A DNA stretch of 64,000 bases. Source: Gloeopeniophorella convolvens (Eukaryota > Basidiomycota > Agaricomycetes > Russulales). The position numbers and the translations under genes were made by a program. Below, piece after piece: positions 33,099 through 45,405 of this stretch. The stretch is from contig WTXD01000075.1 of the NCBI GenBank assembly GCA_022496205.1, positions 46,646 through 110,645 on the forward strand, in the 5' to 3' direction. The notes beneath the pieces were generated by a model. That model was not told the origin of the DNA. It did not search any database and saw nothing but the letters and a program-made list of their open reading frames with translations. Numbering within the stretch: the first letter of the stretch is position 1; every line of letters begins with the position of its first letter.

Positions 33099-35464
33099 AT
33101 GGATCTCGCCGACGTCGTGCACGCCGCCCTGCGCCCGCTCAACATCGCCCTCCTCCTCGTCGGTGCGCCCCCCACGAGTCCTCCCCACCACCAGCCCCCG
33201 CAGCTCTGACGCCGGCGCCCGTGATAATAGCATACGGCGCCTTCTACGCGTTCTACTGCGCATACCTCTACCCGCGCTACTTCTCGCCCCTGCGCGGCGT
33301 GCCGGGCCCGCCGCTCGCGGGCTGGCTCCTCGGCCACTTCCCCGAGCTCACGTTCGGCGAGCCGGGCGTCGTGCAGCGCGAGTGGGCAAGAAGTACGGCC
33401 CCGTCGTGCGCCTCGTCGGGCCCGTCGGCCGCGAGCGCATCGTGCTGCTCGAGCCGCAGGCGCTGCAGCGCATGCTCGTCGCGGACTGGATCGACTTTCC
33501 CAGGGTGAGCATCAACCGGGTTGTGTGGACTTGAGGGTCGCTGCCGGGGCTGAGGACGTCCGCAGCCCAAGTTCTTGCGCGACATTTTGGGGCTCGTTGC
33601 GGGCTACGGGCTGCTCACCGTCACGGGCGACGAGCACCGCCAGATGCGCAGGGCGATGAACCCTGCGTTCTCCATCCCCAGCCTCATGGCGCGTGCGTGG
33701 TCCCTCTTTTTGCGCGTCTGTGCGTTGCGCTGACGCCCCGCAGAGACGGACATGTACTTTGACTCGACCGAGACGTGCGTGGTTCTGCCTTTGCTTGCGG
33801 GGGCGCTGACGCCCTAGAGCGCAGGCTGGTCGACCTCATCAAGGAGCAGCTCGACCGGCTCCCCGACCCGTCCAAGGGCACCGTCATGAAGATGTACCCC
33901 TGGAGTGCGTCCGCGCGCGCCCCTTCCTCCATTTATCCCTGACGCGCGCCGTCCGTACAGTGAGCAAGGTCACGCTCGACATCATCTGCGACGCCGCGTT
34001 CGGGTACCACTCCAACTCGCTGCGCGACCCGCACAACGAGCTCGCCACGGCCTACGAGGACCTCATCGACCTCCAGTCCGGCCTCAACCTCGCGCGCTTC
34101 TCCGCGCTCGTCTCCATCCCCGGCATGCCCGCGCTCCTCCAGTCCGCCCTCGGCCACCGCATCCGCAACGCCTTCCTCCCCTTCCGCCCCATCCGTGCGC
34201 CGCCCACATCCCAATCGTACTTACTTCCCCGGCGCTGACGGACGTGCGTGTGCGCGTGCAGTCGGGCCCGCGGCGACGCTGATCGACACGACGCACCGCA
34301 TCCGCGCGGTCTCGCGCGCGATCCTCGCCGAGAAGCTCGCGGACGCCGCCGCGCTTGGCGCGGAGGACACGAGCACGAAGAAGGACATCATGAGCCTGCT
34401 CGTGCGCGCGCGCCGCGGCGCGAAGGGCGCGCACGCGCTCAGCGACAACGCGCTCGTCGACCAGGTGGTGCGCCGCGCCGCCGCCGCCGTCCTGCCCGCA
34501 CGCTGAGCATCGGTCACCACCCGCCAGCTGACGTTCCTCGGCGCGGGGCACGAGACGACCGCGTCTGGCCTGTCCTGGGTGCGCCCGCTTCCCGCGCGCC
34601 CGTCGCACCGTACACGCTGACTCCCACGCGCACCGCAGACGCTCTTCCTCCTCGCGACGCACCCCGCCGCGCAAGCCGAGCTCCGCGCCGAAGTCGCGCC
34701 GATCTTCGCAGCGCACGCCGCGCGCCCAGACTACCGCGCGCTGAAGGACCTCAAAGTGCTCGACAGCGTCGTGTGCGTGCGCCTCCCTATACGCGCGCGT
34801 GTGTGTATTGACAGAGGTGGGGTGCGGCGCAGGATGGAGAGCCTGCGCCTGCTCCCGCCCGTGCCGATGACGCTGCGCGAGGCCGCGCGCGGCGGGTGGC
34901 TCGAGGGCACGTACGTCCCGCGCGGCACGCTCTTCCAGATCCCCGTCAGTGCGCCCCCCCCCCTACCCCTCCCCCAGCACTCACCCACCCAACCCCCCGG
35001 CAGATCCGCGCGATCAACACCTGGGCCCCGACATGGGGCCCCGACGCCGAGGCCTTCCGCCCCGCGCGCTGGCTGGACGGCTCCGCGCCCGCGCGGGCGG
35101 GCGGGATGCTGTCCTTCCTCGCGGGCCCGCACGCGTGCATCGGCAGGACGATGAGCATCTCCGAGATGAAGGCCGTGCTCGCGTGCGTCCCTCCCTCCCT
35201 CCCTTTCCTCTGCGTACGTAGCTCTGAGGGGCGTGTGCTGACGCAGCGGTGGTGCGGCAGGGCGCTGGTGGCGCACTTTGCGTTCGCGCCGGCGCGCGAG
35301 GGGCAGGTGGCGCGCCCGACGGCCGCCGTGACGATGAGTGCGTGCTGCGTGCTGCGTGCTGCGCTGTGCGGTTCTTTGTGGTCGGTCGCGAGCTGATTGA
35401 GATTGTGCGCGCAGAGCCCGAGGACGACATGCCGCTGCTCGTCACGCCCGTGGCGCACGCCTAG
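33099..35464 (+). pseudogene. Cytochrome P450, 13 exons, with one apparent frameshift
   Basis: Exons 33099-33162, 33231-33504, 33566-33692, 33744-33774, 33825-33904, 33961-34194, 34262-34464, 34528-34578, 34639-34772, 34833-34944, 35004-35182, 35261-35337, 35415-35464. An N-terminal membrane anchor is followed by the proline hinge VPGPPLAGW, I-helix GAGHETTA, the ESLR of the ExxR motif, and the heme loop FLAGPHACIGR. A haem monooxygenase bound to the ER; substrate unknown. All introns keep phase, but exon 2 is one base short: at 33380-33392 the frame reading VVQREW must switch to reach KKYGPVVRLVG. The acceptor at 33230 was chosen because a CTGAC branch sequence precedes it; 33203 is an alternative. 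Either the allele is broken or a base is missing in the assembly. Confidence 0.85.
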
Positions 35465-37613
35465 GGCGGATAGTGTCTGTACAGAGTACTTGTGGTGTAT
35501 TGTTACGGCGCGTTGGAAGGAATGATATGTACTGCGGTCACGACTCGCATGCGCCCGAGTAAAACATGCATGTCGTCTGGGGCCCGGCACCCAAACACAG
35601 CCGACTCGGATCCCGTCCGCGCGTAGATACACGCCCCAAGGCGCCGCGGCGCCGCGGCGCGCCTCCCTCGCGCGTTCGCTTCTCCACTCTGCCCGTCTGC
35701 CCTCGATCTTCGCAAAACCTGCCTCCCTCTGGCCACATTCACATCCTTTACACCCTCACTATGCCCTATTTCAAGGCATTAATGGGGTAGATGTAATTCC
35801 CAGTGGGTCTTTGGCCACATTGTGTGTCTGGGGTCACGTGACGCGAGCCACTACTCCAGTAGTAACTTCACCTGCCCTGGGTTGATTCCCATTAATGCAT
35901 GCTTTTTTGTTCTGTTCTCATTCTTGCACGTACAGTTGGGTGGCAGGAATGATTTGGATGGCAGGCGAGTCGCACGCAGCCCTTCTCCAGGTGTTCCAGT
36001 GTGGTGGCTTCGTTGCGGTGTGTGCATGTGAGACTTGATAGCTACTTCGCCTGAGTGCAGTTACTGTACATTGAAGGGCGAGGCGTATCGACCATCATGT
36101 AGGCAGTGTTTGACTGATATTCACGTCTCACAACTGCGCATGGTGCGCTACATGATGACCCATACAGCATCTGCCTGGCAACGCGCAGCGGGGTGCCGCA
36201 CGTCAACTCGCTCCCGGGCCCTGTAAGCACCTGCACGCACAGTAGAAGGCGGTACCATTCCATTGAGTCATAATGGGCAACGACACAGTGTGGTTTCCGC
36301 GCCGAGGTCACCTCCGTCCTTAGTCGTGAACTCTTTAGGCGTCTCACAGGCGTTGGTCGACTATCAGAATATTTGACCGCGACGGAGCGCCGCGGCATCT
36401 GCATATACAGACACGCATTAGGTGATGGTTTTGACGCAGAACGAGGGGACGTACTGGCTAGGTAGTTCATGAACGGGGCCCGAAACGCACATTTCAGATG
36501 CGCCTCATAGCGGCGCATGGGACGGATAGTGAACACCGCGCACACAACTGCAGACTTCTAAAGAGGCTGAGAGTGCGAGCCTAGCTGAGCCTAGAGGCCT
36601 AGGTTGTCACTATCTGTAGACACGTCAGCATGCACAATGCCAGAGAGGCTACTGGGGCACGCAAAGACGGAGACCACTTCGTTCGATCCCATCCACCGAC
36701 GCGAACTCGGCTTGCGTCGGGGGCGTCAGCTTCTCATGGGGTCAATACAAGTGGTGTCTGATCCAGAGACTTCGACTTGCAAATTTATTGGCCGTGCCAG
36801 GGTCGGCAGTTGCAGTTCGACGTCCGACTCAGAGGCTCCGTCGCCGAAGTTTACCGTAGCTGAGTCAGCACCGCCGAACGCGGCTCTCAGGCCGCCATCA
36901 TCATCACGCGTGTCCAGCGACTACACTCATGGTCAATGGGCTTCTGGGATCTGGGTTCGCAACCTGGCGGGCCCCGTTAAAATGAAATGTTTTGTCATTC
37001 TTGCCACAGTTCTCCGGATATTCCGGTTGGTCCTATGGAATCATGGCGACGCTTGCAGGATAACGCTCCAGATTCCAGTAAGTATCAGGGAAGCAAGCTT
37101 CAGTTGGGTTGTTCGCAAGTATGGTAATTTTCCCGTCAGCGTCAGGGTGGCATTGGTAGACGAGGCTCTTGCTGTTCCTGGGGCTTTCTGTGCGAGCAAG
37201 CGCTCCTTCCCACACGTGGCTCGTAGATGAACGGTCTATCGCCGTCGACCATCAGCACGTGGATGGGTCCCACGCACCGACTATCACAGCCCGGCTCGGC
37301 CTGCACTGTGCCTATTGCTGTGCACTTTGTCCTTGTCTTTGTCGACCCCTGGCTTCCGAGTCCATCGACTCCGAGGCGCACCGGCCATACATCTCTATCC
37401 AAGACAGCTCGCTAGAAGTTATGGAGGACATTCAAAACATTACCACATTGTAAGGACAAGCCAGGTCCAAGACGGGACACCGCTAAACGCTGATGTACCG
37501 TCCCCAATCATTTCTCAGCCCCAGACCACCTGCGACCCAGAATCCAACATCAGCGTATGTTGTTCTGCTTTTGTCTCGTGTCAGGATTGAAACGATGGCC
37601 GGACAGCACCCGG
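35465..37613. other. Spacer between P450 and the NACHT cluster, with one possible ORF
   Basis: An ATG ORF at 36637-37230 (197 codons) has a Ser/Pro/Ala-rich middle and no recognised domain; it precedes the first C2-NACHT-WD40 unit but cannot be linked to it. Apart from this nothing is supported. GC is lower than in the 19-35 kb block. Confidence 0.35.
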
Positions 37614-40600
37614 ATGGATGAGACGCCAGGAAGTCAACAGCGGTCGCTTGATGTCCGGTTCAAGCTGAAAGGCGAGCCTTCGAGCCAATTCACCACGCGC
37701 TATGATTCTCAATGTTTTCTGTAGTTTCTCGGGCAGACGGCGTCACCTTTCTCCGCTTCACGGATGATCTGATGCGGGGTTCTGGAAAGAATCGCCGCTT
37801 CCGTGTCTCCGCGACTGATGGTGCAATAACACGGGACACCGGGTATATCAAGAGCAAGGGTGTGTCGGTTGAATGGGATGTCGTGCTTGGCGAGTTGTAA
37901 GGTTCCTATTCCCTTATCGACAATTCGCAAGTGACAAACCGTCACAGTACGGCGGGCCCATCCTCGCGTCTCACGCTTCGCCTTTTCGCGAAACGGAGGG
38001 TGCACTCTGACGCTCTTATTGGAACTCTTGAGTTACCATTCGCATCACTATGCTTCTCTTCCTCGCATGGTGAGCGTTACGCAGATCAAACCTCTCTTAC
38101 CTTCTGAAGTCCCGGGCTCCCCAGTTATACGGATAGGCGTTTTTCCTGACAACGTCATATTGACACAACCAACGCGACATGTCACTATCCACCTTGAGGT
38201 TATAGTATCGGAAGCCGCATCCTCGCCTACGCCCGATGCTGCTCCAGACCCCGCCTCTGTGACTCCGGGAGTGCCTTTGGGGATCGATTCTGCCAATGCT
38301 CATCAGCCTACGCCGCCCCCGGAGGGGCACATCCACGGGTTGCACCCTGTCGATGAAACCCTGGCGCGCGTAGATGATGCTGTCAGAAACGTGCATCTTG
38401 CTTCGCCGCTCATCACCAAGAACATGGAGGATGCGGGCCGTGCCCCGGATGGGCTGGATGGGGTAGACAACTTATACGACACATGGAAGTCCGTGATCGA
38501 CAAGATTCAATGGGTTGTAGATGTCACCGATAAAATTGCTGAGGTACGCACCTTACCTTCTCGTTGGGTATGACCGAGTCAACGCGTCAGTAAGATTCAC
38601 CCATATGCGAAGATGGCATGGAGCATCCTGTCGTTCATCCCAAAGGTTAGATTATCGCCATTCATGTGGCGAATGATACCTCTGAACTTCGTGACAATCA
38701 GACTTTTTTGGAACAAGTCGAGCGCGATCGCAATGTACTCCAGTTACTCCAGGCCATACATCACGCGTTAGACCTTTTGGATGAAGCAAGCTTTTTGAGA
38801 TGCAACAATCCGCTCTCCAAGCAGACTCACATTCTCGAAGACATGATACGACACATCTGTGACTGTGGCGACTTCATCCAAGCATATGCAAGAAGTCCAC
38901 ATTTTTGTACGTCCACTGAGAAGACGTTGATACAACGTCTGACGCTATTTTTGGCCTACAGGGGAGCGATTGTGGAGGAATACTGGCCGCGAGATCGATT
39001 CTCGGATCAGAGACTACTGCACCAGGCTTGTGGATCTGCGCGAGGAGTTTTTGCGTTATGCTACTGTCGCCGTGGAGGAGGCTACGTTCCACATCAGAGA
39101 GGAAGCGACCCGGATATCGCACCGGCTTGAGGGGATCTCTAGCCAGCTCGAGTCTATCTCAGCTGATGTCGCCGGTGTTGGTACGTGACGCCCAGCGGCA
39201 CCTGAGCGTATTCCTTACGTGTTATATACAGGGACGGATGCCAAGATCCGGGAGATTCCTTACCCAAGAGGCGCCTCCTTTCGCAGCGACAAACGCTGTC
39301 TCACAGGGACTCGCACCGCCTTTCTGGATCGTATCACAGACTGGATCAACAACCCCGAGTCATCACGCGCCCTTGTTCTCTTCGGACAAGCAGGAACGGG
39401 AAAATCGTCTATCGCACATGAACTCGCATTTCGCTTCCACGAAATGCATCGTCTCAGCTCATCATTCGTCTTCTCGCGTCGCGAGCATTCCAACCAACGA
39501 TCTTATCTTTTTCTCACTGGACTTGTACGCGATCTTTCCGATCGTTACCCCGCGTTCTGGGCTTCTCTGGGGAAGAAGGTCGAGAACGATACACACGCTC
39601 GACTCGGCTCAGAAGACTTTGCCACCATATTCGACTCTTTGCTTCTCCAGCCGCTCGCGACCGCAACTCTCATCGGACCCATTTTTATCATTATTGATGC
39701 TATAGACGAGAGCGAGGATGCCTTCGGCTACGACGGGATCCACACATTCCTTGCTGGTCACATCTGTGACCTGCCACCGAACTTTCGCATTGTCATCACA
39801 TCACGGCCGGAGCAGGACATAAAGAAAGCATTCTCCAATGCCAAGTCAATTGATATCTTACGCATGGATGATCCAGAGCTGTCCGGAACAACAGACGATG
39901 ACATACGTATCTACCTTTGCAAAAACCTTTCCCCGGAGGTTTTCAGTAAGCATGGTGATGCTCTTTTGCGAAAAGCAGGCGGCTTGTTTCAGTGGGCGGC
40001 CGTCGCTTGTGGTTACATCAAAAGGCCTCCGCGCGGCCTCACGGTGGACGATTGTATATGTCGACTTTTGGCCCCGTCAAGCGCGGACAAGCTACTTGGG
40101 CGGCCTTTAGATGACCTGTATTGGACCGTGCTATCGACATTTTACAACGACGAAGCTGTCCGTTCTCGGTTCCAGTCGGTTCTTGGACTTCTTCTAGCAG
40201 CATTCGAACCATTTTCCGTACGGACACTGACTGGCTTACGGCACCAGCTACGCGGCACTGAAAAAGAAAACGCAAGCCACGTCTTGTCGATCATCGGTGG
40301 CCTTGGGTCGCTACTGAGCAACGCCACTTCATCGAACGACGCACTCCCTATCGTCCCTCTGCATGCATCATTCCGCGACTTCCTCACTGACCAGGAGAGG
40401 AGTGGCAGCTTCCACGTAGACATCAAAGAGGCACACCATCAGTTAGCCAGCGCTTCCTTCGCAACGATGCACCATGCTCTCCGGCACAACATCTGCGGAC
40501 TAGAGACATCACATCAATCGAACGATGATGTTGAGGATCTCCCCGATCGCATCTCGAAATGCATTTCATCCGCCTTGTCGTACGCCTGTCGCTTCTGGGA

Positions 40601-43562
40601 CTATCATCTTGAAGCCGTCCCTTTCGTCACGAACCTGTACTAGTACCAAGTGCAATCATTTTTGAAGGACGATAGTCTGCCTTGGCTCGAAGTCCTAAGC
40701 ATCCTTCGCCACGTATTGTCCGCTCCCCCGGCGCTTCTAACATTGAAGAGATGGTTATCCATGGCGCAGATTGATGTGAGTACCAGTATCCCTCCTTTTA
40801 TCTTCATGTATATTTTGATAACTTAACCACCTGTAGCAGATATTACCCAATGGCTCGGCTGTGTTATTGGAGCTCACGGATGACCTATTTGCGTTCATCC
40901 GGTACTTCGAGGAGCCTATATCGCGAAGCGCACCCCACATCTACGTGTCCGCACTGCCCTTCTCACCGGCAACATCTTCTCTTCATTCTCTCCACGGTCG
41001 TAGATTCCCCAACACATTGCGCCTGAAGCATGGTGGTCTTTCCCATTGGCCAGTAACCGAAATCATGATCCCGGCACATAGTGATCGATGCAATTCTGTC
41101 ACATTTTCTCCAGATGGGCAGCGCATCGTTTCGGGTTCGAGGGACGGGATCATCCGCGTGTGGGATGCTACCACGGGCAAGCTAGTCGGAGGGTCATTCA
41201 AGAAGCTCCAATTCTCGATCACGTCTGTTGCGTTCTCCCCCGATGGCCAACGTGTCGTCTCAGGCTGGAGTGATAACGCGATTCGCGTGTGGGATTCCGC
41301 GACAGGAGAGATAGTCGCGGGGCCTTTCGATGAACACACAGGCCAAGTCATGTCTGTTACGTTCTCGCCGGATGGTCGCCAGATTGCCTCGGGTTCAGGC
41401 GATGAAACGATTCGCGTCTGGGATGCCGTAACAGGAGAGACGGTTCTAGGGCCTTTGAAGGGACACACTTCTTCAGTGACGTCTGTCGCTTTCTCTCCAG
41501 ATGGTCAACGGATCGTCTCGGGCTCTGCTGACACAACGATTCATATCTGGGATGCAACGACGGGAGAGATCACTACCTGCACGCCAGAATACCTACCGGG
41601 AAAAACCCGTGACAATCGTTGACGCGGCTGACTCATCCGGTTACAATACATACTTGGGAAGGATCCTATGGGAAAAATTTAAATCTGGTGCAAAAAAGCC
41701 GTCAAGATTTCAAATCCATAGCTAGAAACAGGTCACGTTGTGAACATTTTTAGACTCCAGGACGGCTCCCTACCCAGCAGATTCCCGTATACGTATGAAG
41801 CAGCCATTCCGGCGATTCCCACGGGGTTTTCCCGGTAGGTATTCTGGCGTGCGGGCAGTGAGATGATCCCAGGACCTCCTATGGGACACGTGTCCCCGGT
41901 CATGAGCGTCACGTTTTCGCCCGACGGCCAACGGATTGCCTCGGGCTCGGCTGCTGCCGGCATACGCGTCTAGGATGTTGCGTCAAGGCAGGCAGTCGTG
42001 GTGATCTTCACAGGACACAAAGACGAGGTCACGTCCATCTCATTCTCCCCGGATGGCCAACGAATTGCCTCGAGCTCAGCTGATACGACAATCCGCGTGT
42101 GGGACATGACGACAGGAGAGACAATCATAGGGCCTTTGAGGGGACACACTTCCGCAGTCACATCTATCGCTTTCTCACCGGATGGCCAACGAATAGTGTC
42201 GGGCTCGGCCGACACAACGATACGTGTCTGGGACACGACGGCGAGAGAGACGGTACCAGGACCCTTCGACAAACACGCACGGACAATCGTGGCTACTGCG
42301 TTCCTTCCGGGTGGTCAATGGAGAGCCGCCTCGGGCTCGATCGACGGAGTAGTTTGCCTTTGGGATCCTGCAACACGAGTGTGTGTCTCAGGACCCTTCA
42401 AGGGGGACTCAAAGTTGGTCATGTCTGTTGCTTTCTCCCTAGATGGCCGACGAATTGCCGCGGGCTCAGACAGTGGAACGATCAGCATCTGGGATACCAC
42501 GGAGGGAAAGGCAATTGTGGGACCTCTCAAGGGGCACGCTTTCTCGGTCACATCTCTCACATTCTCCCTGGACGGTCAACAGATCGCCTCGGGCTCTACC
42601 GATGCAACGGTTCGTGTATGGGATGTCGCGACAGGAGAGCCTGTCACAGCGTCTTTCGAGGGGCACACTGCCTGGGTCACATCTGTCGCGTTCTCCCCAG
42701 ATGGTCAACGTATTGCCTCGGGCTCACATGATAAAACGGTCCGCGTCTGGGATGTCAAAACAGGGTATCTGGTCGCGGGTCCTTTCGAGGGACACACAGA
42801 GCGAGTCACGTATGCCACCTTCTCGCCAGATGGTCAACGGATCGCATCAAGCTCAGATGATGGGACAATTCGCATCTGGGACGCCTTGGGAAGAGAGACG
42901 ATCGCCAGATCTTCCGAGGTGATCGTAGATCAACATGCCTCAGCGTCTGTCGTGTCCCCCCGGGCGCCGGTAGACCTCTCCGAGTGGGACGAAACCCGAC
43001 GTATCTCGTCTGTCTCGTTCTCCCCAGACGGCTCTCGCATCGTATCGGCCTCGGGTCATGGAGCAATCTACGTCTGGGATGCCACGACAGGGATATTGGT
43101 TGCTGGGCCATTCCATGGTCATACACGCATGGTTGTATCTGTCGCATTTTCTCCGGACGGAAGGCACATTGCCTCAGGCTCGCTTGATGGCACGTTTCGC
43201 CTATGGAAGGCACCGACAGGGTCAATACCTGGAGCAATCTCTCAAAATAGGCATACAATTCCCCTACTTAGCCTCCCTCTCGAGCTGACGATGCTTTCTT
43301 CAGCCTAAATCCTAGACAAGAAGTTGGCCACGTCGTAAGCCAGAGCCAGGTTGTCGACTTTACGGATGAGTCTATGGTTGATCGGGATGGCTGGATCCGG
43401 GGGCCAGACGGCGAACTTTTGATGTGGGTTCCGGAGACACATCGGAAATGCCTGTATCGGCCCAGCAACGTCGACGTGATGGGCATGAACGCCACAGAAC
43501 TAGATTGTAGTGGGTTTGTTCATGGGCGGGCTTGGGGAAAGCACATTGTCGAGAAACCGTAA
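37614..43562 (+). pseudogene. C2-NACHT-WD40 (STAND, NLR-like) gene 1, inactivated
   Basis: The plan follows the intact paralogue at 46-52 kb: C2-like exons (37614-37671, 37725-37896 and on to about 38,550), a helical linker (NPLSKQTHILEDMIRHICDC), the NACHT exon from about 39,230 (Walker A GQAGTGKSSIAHE, Walker B IFIIIDAIDE, SRPEQD), then WD40 repeats to about 43,250 and a C-terminal block GWIRGPDGELLMWVPETH. Such proteins are fungal NLR-like NTPases thought to act in non-self recognition. Lesions seen: TAG at 40641-40643, a 274-bp MITE at 41579-41852, TAG at 41971-41973 replacing the conserved Trp of VWD, and a frame change between about 43,250 and 43,310. The first C2 intron has a GC (gcgagc) donor where the paralogue has GT. 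Confidence 0.88.
41579..41852. mobile_element. MITE-like element with 33-bp terminal inverted repeats
   Basis: The ends 41579-41611 and 41820-41852 are inverted copies of each other with a single mismatch (outer part GCACGCCAGAATACCTACCG). Weaker inverted similarity continues inward for roughly 60 more bases. The 274-bp element has no ORF and breaks the WD40 array of NACHT gene 1 between two repeats. A clear target-site duplication is not visible. It fits a non-autonomous DNA transposon, with long imperfect inverted repeats. Confidence 0.75.
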
Positions 43563-44508
43563 GGGACCGGCGACGACCAGGTCAGTCTGAGTAATTACGA
43601 AGAGGCATGCTTTCGCGCAACTCACCGTACAATGTCATACGCAGGAGTTGCTTTGTTTCTACGATGCTCCACGGTATTGCCGACAAGCGCATCCATACGA
43701 GATGAGGGGACCTTATATGTGGTCGTATAACCTCCGGATTCTGTCTGGATACGATTGTCGTCTTACCCGCGCCGAGCTCGTCGCGCAGCCTTCACAATAC
43801 TGTATTCAAGTTGCATGATAACTTAGTACGGATTGCCGCTGCATCGCTTCGGTACTGGTTGAAGCGGTCTCAGCACTGCAAAGCTGTCGAATACATGCTT
43901 GAGTCATTTCGGCGTGGCACAATCCGCATTCTACGACGGTGGGTGCCGCTGAGCCAGTGGGACATAACCCATGATCTTAGCACGCTTCCAGCATCCCGAT
44001 ATGGATCCTCCACGCGAGTTTGAAGCTTCTAGTTAGATTATTGTGCGCGCAAGGTACAGCGTATGAAAAAGTACCTGTAGAGCCGGCAACCCATCGTACC
44101 AACATCGTACGCAACTTGGGCCACGGAGAGCATTGGCAGAGTTGCCGCATATATCCTGTGGCTCTTGCATGCACTGTGTGGCGGTCTGTAAAAGTGTTCT
44201 GAGGATCGACTGTATGCCATGGTCAACGCAGGATGCTTCCAACGACTTGCTTTCGACGTCGACCCACAGCTCAGAAACGGAGCGCGTGGAAAGCATGACG
44301 CACACATTCTGATTCAACTTGAAGCTTGAAGCTTGACTCGTCATCAAACAAAACGAAAGTGCGCGAGCTAGAAGGGTAAGGAAAAGGTCAAACACTCGGG
44401 ATTACGACGCAGCACGCCACGGCTCCAGGGACTCCGCGGCGGCCCCCGGCGCGGCGACGGAAAAAATACATTCGGGCTCAGTGATTCGGGCAACGATTCT
44501 TGTTGATT
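43563..44508. other. Spacer downstream of NACHT gene 1
   Basis: About 0.95 kb up to the LINE insertion. A minus-strand ORF at 44033-44395 (120 codons) has no recognisable domain. The last 13 bases (44496-44508) are the left copy of the LINE target duplication. Confidence 0.4.
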
Positions 44509-45405
44509 TTTTTTTTTAACTATTGATAATATCCTCTCCCATTCTAGGGACCTGACGGTGGAAATCCGGTGGTGCCCGGGGCACGCGGGAATCCTCGGCA
44601 ATGAGCGTGCTGACGAGCTCGCCAAATCCGGCGTCTCCCTCCCCCTCCTTCCGAACCAGAGAGAACCCCACACTCTCTCCCATCAGCGAATGTCCAACAA
44701 GGAAGCTGCCGCGTTTGCTTGGAAACAACGCTGGCACGCATCTCCTCGGCGATCGGACGCTTGGCGGGGCTTACCCAACCCGCCTAATGGCAAACTCGCA
44801 CCGGCTTACCAAGCCATGCATTCGGCAAAGACGGCCCGGCCCATCATATCCACATTCACCCGTCTCCTCACCGGCCACGCCTTCTGCGGTGCCTACACCG
44901 CCATGATGAAGCCGACAGAACGCACGTCATGCGACTGTCCGGATGCACCACTCCAGACCATCGAACACATCCTCACTTCATGCCCACTCTACGCCGAACC
45001 CCGCCGAACCATCCTCCGTCCCATCGCCCACGACTACTCGCTACACAAAATCTTCGGAACAAAGGAGGGGGGCGCCGCGCTGGCCAAGTTCATCGAGGCC
45101 ACTCGATGCCTGATGGTACCCCGCACACCCCCTCAGCCCCCGGAACCCCCCTGAAGGTCCCATGCGCGGTTGCGGCCTATATGTGGCCACCGCTTTGTCG
45201 CTGTGAAAGCGGCTCAGAACTCTAACGCCCTAGCGGCGGATCAGACTTTGATTACTAATTACTACTTCTATTTGCGCCCGGCCCGGTTACTCATACTCTG
45301 ACTCCGACCCTGTGAAACTGTACTATGTATGTAGTGCGACCGCATCTTGCGATGGACTCGCTGTTGCGGAATACAAATGCTGACAAAAAAAAAAAAAAAA
45401 AAAAA
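44509..45405 (+). mobile_element. 5'-truncated LINE (non-LTR retrotransposon)
   Basis: The insert is bounded by a 13-bp target duplication, ATTCTTGTTGATT, at 44496-44508 and again immediately after a 21-base poly-A (45385-45405; the first A is shared). It contains only the 3' end of a LINE: the C-terminal RNase H region and a 230-bp 3' UTR. Truncation at the 5' end with an intact 3' poly-A end is the signature of incomplete target-primed reverse transcription. The T-run and AT-rich bases just inside the left end may be a by-product of the 5' junction. Confidence 0.9.
44540..45154 (+). pseudogene. LINE ORF2 C-terminus: RNase H domain and Cys/His motif
   Basis: An open frame without its own start. 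It contains the last part of an RNase H fold (IRWCPGHAGILGNERADELA), as in I/Tad-type LINEs, followed by a region ending in the Cys/His pattern CDCPDAPLQTIEHILTSCPLY common after the RNase H domain in fungal LINE proteins, and a Pro-rich tail to TGA 45152-45154. The reverse transcriptase and endonuclease parts are missing by 5' truncation. Confidence 0.85.

Noticed and set aside
40635..40680. A 39-nt intron that would remove the TAG of NACHT gene 1
   Set aside because: GT and AG are available, but the bases between and after align as coding with the paralogue, and splicing would delete conserved residues.
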